From: Liolophura sinensis
Taxonomy: Eukaryota > Mollusca > Polyplacophora > Chitonida > Chitonidae
Length of the DNA: 64,000 nucleotides
Assembly (NCBI RefSeq): GCF_032854445.1
Contig: NC_088301.1
Coordinates: 8,616,281 to 8,680,280 of the forward strand
Reading direction: 5' to 3'
Position 1 is the stretch's first letter, and each line of letters opens with the position of its first letter. Shown piece after piece: positions 59,093 to 64,000 of the stretch. Both the position numbers and the translations under genes were made by a program. Under the pieces are notes generated by a model. That model was given only the letters and a program-made list of their open reading frames with translations, was not told the origin of the DNA and made no database searches.

Positions 59093-59869
59093 CTGCATTT
59101 TTACATGCTGAGTCGTCATATTACCAAACTGACAGAGTGTACCTACGGTAAATGGTTTATTGGTTATACCGGAAGGAGTTATTAGTAAGGTACGAGGTAG
59201 AGCAAATACGTTGCCAGGGTTTCAAGCACTTAATCTGACAACTGTCTCTCCATTTCCACATAGCGTACATTGGTGTACGGAGTCATGTGCTCCTGTCAGA
59301 TACACTTCCCCCATCCGTCTGTGTACACATCCAGTGGTGACGACCACCCTTCGATCAGCTTACGTAAATCGATTACCCTTACCGCCTGGGTAAGCGATGT
59401 GTTTACTCCATAGTAGATCATGCTAAGGTGCTCCAGCCGAGGCTCTGTGAAAGGCGCTGTGTCTAAGATGACGTAAATATATACTAGACGTCTATAGGCT
59501 AACCCAGAAAAAAAAACACAAACGTAAGAGTTTACAAGCACAGTTGGTAGCCAACCTGCTACGTGCCCCGGTGGGGGGCGTTTGCGTGTAGAAGAAACTG
59601 GGCAGATCGCGGAGAAAAACCAACCGCTCTTCACCAGTAACGTGAAAAAGCCACTGACTTAAGGCCGTAGGAAACCAGCTGTTGTTTGGCTCTAGAACGT
59701 TACGTTGTTGGCCAAGAGCCGTAGGCCTGGAAAACTGCAATCGATTTAGCTAACGAGGGTTTCAAAAACAAGTTGTAAAACAAGACAGCAAATAGTGAAA
59801 AAATGTGAACGTATTCCATTTGCTTGCAAACGCATGCAATATGTTTATATTTTAATCCCGGAAGCGTGT
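59093..59869. other. Intergenic, no gene recognised
   Basis: Frames of up to 112 codons on the minus strand (59296-59634) resemble no protein family. Confidence 0.45.
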
Positions 59870-60219
59870 CTTTCGAAGATACACGCCTTGCCTTTCAATG
59901 CGTGTTCAAACCCAGTCGTGGCCAGGGAATTTATATATGCTGCATGCCACTCCCATTGTTGATGAGGCCTTGATGACAAGAAGTCGTTGACGATGATCGT
60001 AGGAACTTCTGCGCAGTCTGAGGGTATAGTTGAAAACCGCTTGTCTTCCAACAATATGGTGTGGGAATATAATGCACATGTGGTAAAATTCGTAGCTTCC
60101 TTGATACTTCTACCCCCCTCCCCCCACCCTCCAAAAACTAATTAACTAACTGACCGCCATCGTGTTAGTAAAAGTTTCTTGAAAATGGCACTAAACAACA
60201 ACCAAATCAAGAAATAAAC
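59870..60219 (+). repeat. Probable SINE, same tail type as 29370-29731
   Basis: Head with B-box-like GCGTGTTCAAACCCAGTCGT; 3' end CGCCATCGTGTTAGTAAAAG, TTTCTTGAAAATGGCACTAA, ACAACCAAATCAAGAAATAA. A C-rich run at 60112-60130 lies inside. Confidence 0.55.
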
Positions 60220-61045
60220 TCGCATCAAACTGCATGAACAGGATCCGTGGTCAAGCTGATGGTCGTCATGTACTACAGCAACTTTAATTAACATCATGCA
60301 CATGTGTCGAGTTGTGTGTATATAATCGGGATGCCGGTATTGTAAACAAATTTCCTACCGCATTTCACTTGTCACGGTCAGTGGGGGGTGGGGGGGGGGG
60401 TGGTTTGCTTCTGCTGACCTTGGAAATTTAACGTGGTGTTTACCAAAAAGGATTTGCCTATTTTTGCGGTACTTGGGGGCGAACCTTGTGACGTCATTCT
60501 TGAAAACAACACCCATGGTAAAGGTACGTGCGTCCCGACACATTGGAACTGGCTTATGCTGCTTAGTTCAGGTCAAGGCAAGCGCTGTAGGCTATACATT
60601 CAATGAAAATCAGACATCATATAAAATGTCTAAGCCAGGAATTGTCTGACACCTCTGAATCCAGATATATCTGTATACCATTCTAGACTTTTCCAGGCTT
60701 CGCTCAAATTCTATTGACACGCAGGTTGGGATGCTTTTATGTCTGCTTTTAAACTACATGTATCAGTTATGACTTTTCCAAGCTACTGCGTGAACAAACC
60801 ATTATATCAAGTTGGAAACATAGCTTGATACATGTGATGATGTGTCGTGTAAGGCCTCTTTAATGGCTGTACACATATAAGTGTGATTTGTTCAAATCTC
60901 TGTAAGGGCCATTTATTATAAATCAAGTTTGGCTTATATAATCCTCTGTAAATGTAATCCAAACATATACGAAGTCTAGCTTATATAAGGATCGGCAAGG
61001 ACCACGCACGTAAGGGTCATGCACAAATATGCATGTACGTATGTG
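60220..61045. other. Intergenic; open stretch with CRE palindrome
   Basis: Both strands stay open at about 60407-60545: plus reads FTKKDLPIFAVLGGEPCDVI, minus reads KNDVTRFAPKYRKNRQILFG. A perfect TGACGTCA lies at 60489-60496. A G-rich run lies at 60379-60402. No family is recognised on either strand. Confidence 0.3.
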
Positions 61046-61226
61046 TAAGAGCCATGCACATGTATACCGTGTAGCTTACATAAGCATCTGTAAGAGCCAT
61101 GCACATGTATACCGTGTAGCTTACATAAGCATCTGTAAGAGCCATGCACATGTATACCGTGTAGCTTACATAAGCATCTGTAAGAGCCATGCACATGTAT
61201 ACCGTGTAGCTTATAAAAGCATCAGG
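61046..61226 (+). repeat. 45-bp tandem repeat, four copies
   Basis: Units starting TAAGAGCCATGCACATGTAT begin at 61046, 61091, 61136 and 61181 and are almost identical. Open frames on both strands (15-residue periods) are repeat artefacts. Confidence 0.95.
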
Positions 61227-61445
61227 GGGGCATTTCCACGAAGACATTTCTGACTTAAGTCAAAACTTAAGACGTTATCACAATGATTAGATTTCGGTAA
61301 TGGAAAATGAAATTTGACACATTTGTTTTAATATAACATTGATGAGGTGGTCAAAATTTTGACTTACATGGCTCAAAATAAACTCTAAAATCATAATTAA
61401 AAGTTTTGACTTAGGTGAAAGCTGACTTGTTGAATCGGTCCCTGT
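61227..61445. mobile_element. Second inverted-repeat element, related to the MITE
   Basis: The left end is GGGCATTTCCACGAAGACAT followed by TTCTGACTTAAGTCAAAACT. Read from the right on the other strand it is GGGACCGATTCAACAAGTCA followed by CACCTAAGTCAAAACTTTTA. The subterminal GACTTAAGTCAAAACTTAAG is also present in the neighbouring element at 61446, so the two are relatives lying side by side. Confidence 0.65.
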
Positions 61446-61656
61446 CCCAGGGATCACGAAGCGATCTTAAGTTTTGACTTAAGTCAGAAATTTCAAATCA
61501 CTTTTAAATTGTTGTTTCTTATATTACGTCAAAATTTTGCTTGAAAACGTGAATTCTGGGTAAGTTGTTATACAACAAATTTCCGCGAACAGGAACATAC
61601 CAAATTTAATGATTGAAGTTTCAATTTCAGTCTAAGATCGTTTCGTGATTCCGGGA
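61446..61656. mobile_element. MITE-like inverted-repeat element, copy 2
   Basis: Left end CCCAGGGATCACGAAGCGAT; right end read on the other strand CCCGGAATCACGAAACGATC. The interior matches copy 1 at 54076-54289 over its length. About 211 bp, non-coding. Confidence 0.85.
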
Positions 61657-62416
61657 CATGTAAGGAAAGTATGCGCAAAAAAGTGTAGCTTTATATACGT
61701 AAACATCATTCTCGATCGCATGTATTAAAGGTTGCTTATGTGAGCTTCGTCACACTCAAACATGTACTTTGCAATTAAGAACCTTACCCCGCTTCTATCT
61801 TCATTTATATACCGGAAGCCTTGTCGTAAAAAGAGGTCCGTCTTGTAACAAGAATAGGCGAAGTACTTATCGGTCTGGTGTCAGTATTAGCAGACAATGT
61901 GGGGCGTCGTGTCTGGTGTCTCTCCTGCTATAGGGCGACGCGACGCCGTAGAGCTGTGATCCAAATATTGAAAGTGACGTTTAATCCTTATTAGATTTCT
62001 CTGAAATTCTCATGTATAAAACCTGACGTGGGACATTGTTTTATATTTATTTAAACCCCACACCATTCGGTTTAGCAGTGCAGTCCCGGTTTTATGTTAA
62101 AACATTAGGGAATTGTTGTTGTAAGAGTGGACCTTAGCAATTATCTTTGTAATCCTTCTTTCTCTTTCGAGGCTTTTCCGGCTAAAATGCCTGACCTCTT
62201 TTTGACGTGCTTTCACTTTTCACTGGAAATCTCCGGATGCAAGGGGAAACACGATCAAAAGAAGCACGAGAGCGTGAAGCAAAGAAGTAACGCCATCTTT
62301 GAAAGTTTTAAATTCGATGTGAAACATATTGTATGATAACGGAGGCTTCTGTGATTGTTAGCGAGGCACACATACTCATGAGCCATCTCATGCTGCCTTC
62401 CTCTTCAGTATTAACA
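61657..62416. other. Intergenic; one weak protein-like frame
   Basis: A 69-codon plus frame at 62127-62336 (contains PAKMPDLFLTCFHFSLEISG and a Lys-rich end) has a weak CCTTAG acceptor before it. No family recognised. The part at about 61840-61960 has a repeat-like look but no second copy here. Confidence 0.3.
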
Positions 62417-62549
62417 CACTGGGAAGGTCTGCCAGTAACCTGCGCTTGGTGTTGGTTTTTTCCAAGGGCTCAGTCGGGTTCCCCCACCATAATGCTGGCC
62501 TTCGTGAAATATTGAGTACAGCGTAAAACATCAGCCTAATAAATAAATC
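62417..62549 (+). repeat. SINE family A, headless
   Basis: GGGAAGGTCTGCCAGTAACC, CCCACCATAATGCTGGCCTT, GTGAAATATTGAGTACAGCG, ACATCAGCCTAATAAATAAA. Confidence 0.85.
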
Positions 62550-62879
62550 TTGTGTGATATCAAATTTTGTGTGATATCAGATATAAACTACTAGATATCC
62601 TAGCAAAACTTAAGTAATATTTGGTAATATTATAAGGAGTTCAAGAGCGTTTTTTCCTAAATAGCTTGTCCACAAACTAAAGGTAAATGTCATGGTGAAA
62701 TGGCATTGTCCATGTGTAAGCAAATGTCACCACACTCCAGCAATTAGCTTGAGTTCAGTCCTTTGCCGTGTCATGCAAAATGCGACAGGTCGTGTACTGG
62801 TCATCCTTTTTGTTACTACTTGATCGGCTGATCAATCAGTCCTATACATTAACACCTATATACCCTACAGTATATATGT
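62550..62879. other. Intergenic, no gene recognised
   Basis: A short direct repeat of TTGTGTGATATCA lies at 62550-62582. Nothing else. Confidence 0.5.
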
Positions 62880-63032
62880 AGATACGTGGGAAGACCTGCC
62901 AGCAACCTACGAGTGGCCGTGGGCTTCCCCGGGCCCTTCCCGGTTTTCTCCCACCATAATGCTGGCTGCCGTCGTATAAGTGAAATATTCTTGAGTACGG
63001 CGTAAAACACCAATCAAATGAATAAATAAATA
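62880..63032 (+). repeat. SINE family A, headless, well preserved
   Basis: TACGTGGGAAGACCTGCCAG, CCCACCATAATGCTGGCTGC, AGTGAAATATTCTTGAGTAC, ACACCAATCAAATGAATAAA. Confidence 0.9.
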
Positions 63033-63565
63033 TATGTAGAAGTACATTTATGAAACCTGCTCCGACAGCGTCTTGGAAATTCTGGTCTGAAAATTGTCTG
63101 CTCTCAATCTGTAAAGATAAAAACCGTATCTCAGTATAACTATGATGTGATATGCAAACTTGTCTGTGATAATGTGTAGCTTACATTATGCTGCTATACC
63201 TCATGCTGAAATGAAAAGTGGAATAAGCAAAGTGGTTATATGCCGTATAGGAAGTCCCACTACATAGCCTTAAACCTGTACATACATTCTACAGGCAAGT
63301 ATCGCTGTCTAATTTAGATTTGTTTTAGTACATTGGCCCTACAATTAGGTATGTCTGATCAGGAATGGCGTGATGATGAAAGTGATCAACTAAATGGCAA
63401 ACCCCAGTACTATTTTGGTCTTATTGTGCAAACTAATACATAAACTGTATAACTTTGTGTAACAGAGATTGATCTGTGTTAAACTGTACTGTTTTCTTGA
63501 TGTGGTTTTGCCTTCTGCCGGTATTTGCTATAGATAGCTTTATAGACACTGCAGTTGAAGTATTA
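63033..63565. other. Intergenic, no gene recognised
   Basis: AT-rich; no supported feature. Confidence 0.5.
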
Positions 63566-63777
63566 CAGCGCGCCAGCGCGGCGCCATGAACCAGGAGCCT
63601 CCCATCAATGCGGTCGCTGTGAGTTCAAGTCCAGTTCATGCGGGTTTCCTCTCTGGCCGTACGTGGGGAGGTCTAGAGCCCGAGTTTCCTCCCACTAGAA
63701 TGCTGGGCGCCGTCGTATAAGTGAAATATTCTTGAGTTCGGCCTAGATCACCTATCAAATAAATAAATAAATAAATT
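63566..63777 (+). repeat. SINE family A, nearly full length
   Basis: GCGCGCCAGCGCGGCGCCAT, GCGGTCGCTGTGAGTTCAAG, TCTCTGGCCGTACGTGGGGA, AGTGAAATATTCTTGAGTTC, ACCTATCAAATAAATAAATA. About 30 bp of the internal GGATGGTCGTGGG part is missing. Confidence 0.9.
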
Positions 63778-63902
63778 TTATTTCCCAAGTAAAACAATGC
63801 TAAATATGTAGTATAGACATGTGCATTGAAAAAAACGAACTCCGTGAAAAAAAAAATAGAAAAGATTCTATTGTGTCGTATACCATGTATGAGCGGTTTT
63901 TG

Positions 63903-64000
63903 AGTGTGAGTGAGTGAGTGTTTGGGGTTTAACGTCGTACTTAACAATTTTTCAGTCATTATGCTGCGCCTAGGCAGGTGAATTACCTCTTTATAGGTTT
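63903..64000 (-). repeat. SINE family B, 3' end, running off the window
   Basis: On the minus strand it ends in (CACT)n after CTGAAAAATTGTTAAGTACG and ACGTTAAACCCC. The rest lies outside the window or is rearranged. Confidence 0.75.

Noticed and set aside
60976-61253. Frames with 15-residue internal repeats on both strands
   Set aside because: By-product of the 45-bp tandem repeat.

Overview
The window looks like nuclear DNA of a lophotrochozoan animal, most probably a mollusc (bivalve or gastropod). It is AT-rich and gene-poor. Coding sequence is split into short exons with GT/AG borders. It is full of tRNA-headed SINEs whose tails read GTGAAATATTCTTGAG...CAATCAAATAAATAAA or GTACGACGTTAAACCCCAAACACTCACTCACT, tail types I associate with molluscan genomes. 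I cannot name the species from sequence alone. There is no bacterial-style operon, CRISPR array or phage module.

Two genes can be read completely, and both encode GADD45 proteins, which are stress-response regulators of the L7Ae/L30e/S12e/Gadd45 fold. Both lie on the minus strand as a dispersed tandem pair: gadd45-1 (coding 9578 down to 6597) and gadd45-2 (coding 47227 down to 44677), about 35 kb apart. Each has five coding exons with the same intron phases (2, 2, 0, 0), 495 coding nt and a 164-residue product. All eight introns have GT/AG ends. Both share a core promoter layout: a TATA-type box, a CCAAT box about 36 bp upstream of it, and an 11-bp POU/octamer-like element TGAATATGCAT (plus-strand reading) further upstream. 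The spacing from CCAAT to the POU element differs between the genes by exactly 10 bp. gadd45-2 appears to have a long 3' UTR with AU-rich elements, while gadd45-1 appears to have a short one.

Layout: 1-6.2 kb, intergenic with SINE pieces and a TA microsatellite. 6.2-9.8 kb, gadd45-1. 9.8-43 kb, intergenic. It holds SINEs, a 64-bp tandem repeat (17.8-18.2 kb), a 21-bp minisatellite with a 259-bp higher-order period (18.7-19.5 kb), several TA and G/C tracts, and a few promoter-like spots with no proven gene. 43-47.5 kb, gadd45-2. 47.5-64 kb, intergenic and rich in SINEs and small tandem repeats (73 bp, 45 bp, TATG/TG), with a pair of inverted-repeat MITE-like elements. It also has two weak candidate exons, 54.8-55.0 kb (minus) and 55.63 kb (plus, with TATA box and perfect splice donor).

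The two GADD45 proteins would be expected to act in the same pathway (MTK1/MEKK4-p38/JNK activation, PCNA/p21/CDK1 binding, repair-linked demethylation). The conserved exon cores with diverging acidic loops, C-terminal segments and 3' UTRs suggest duplication followed by regulatory and partner divergence. Apart from these genes and the repeats, most of the window shows nothing I can support as functional.
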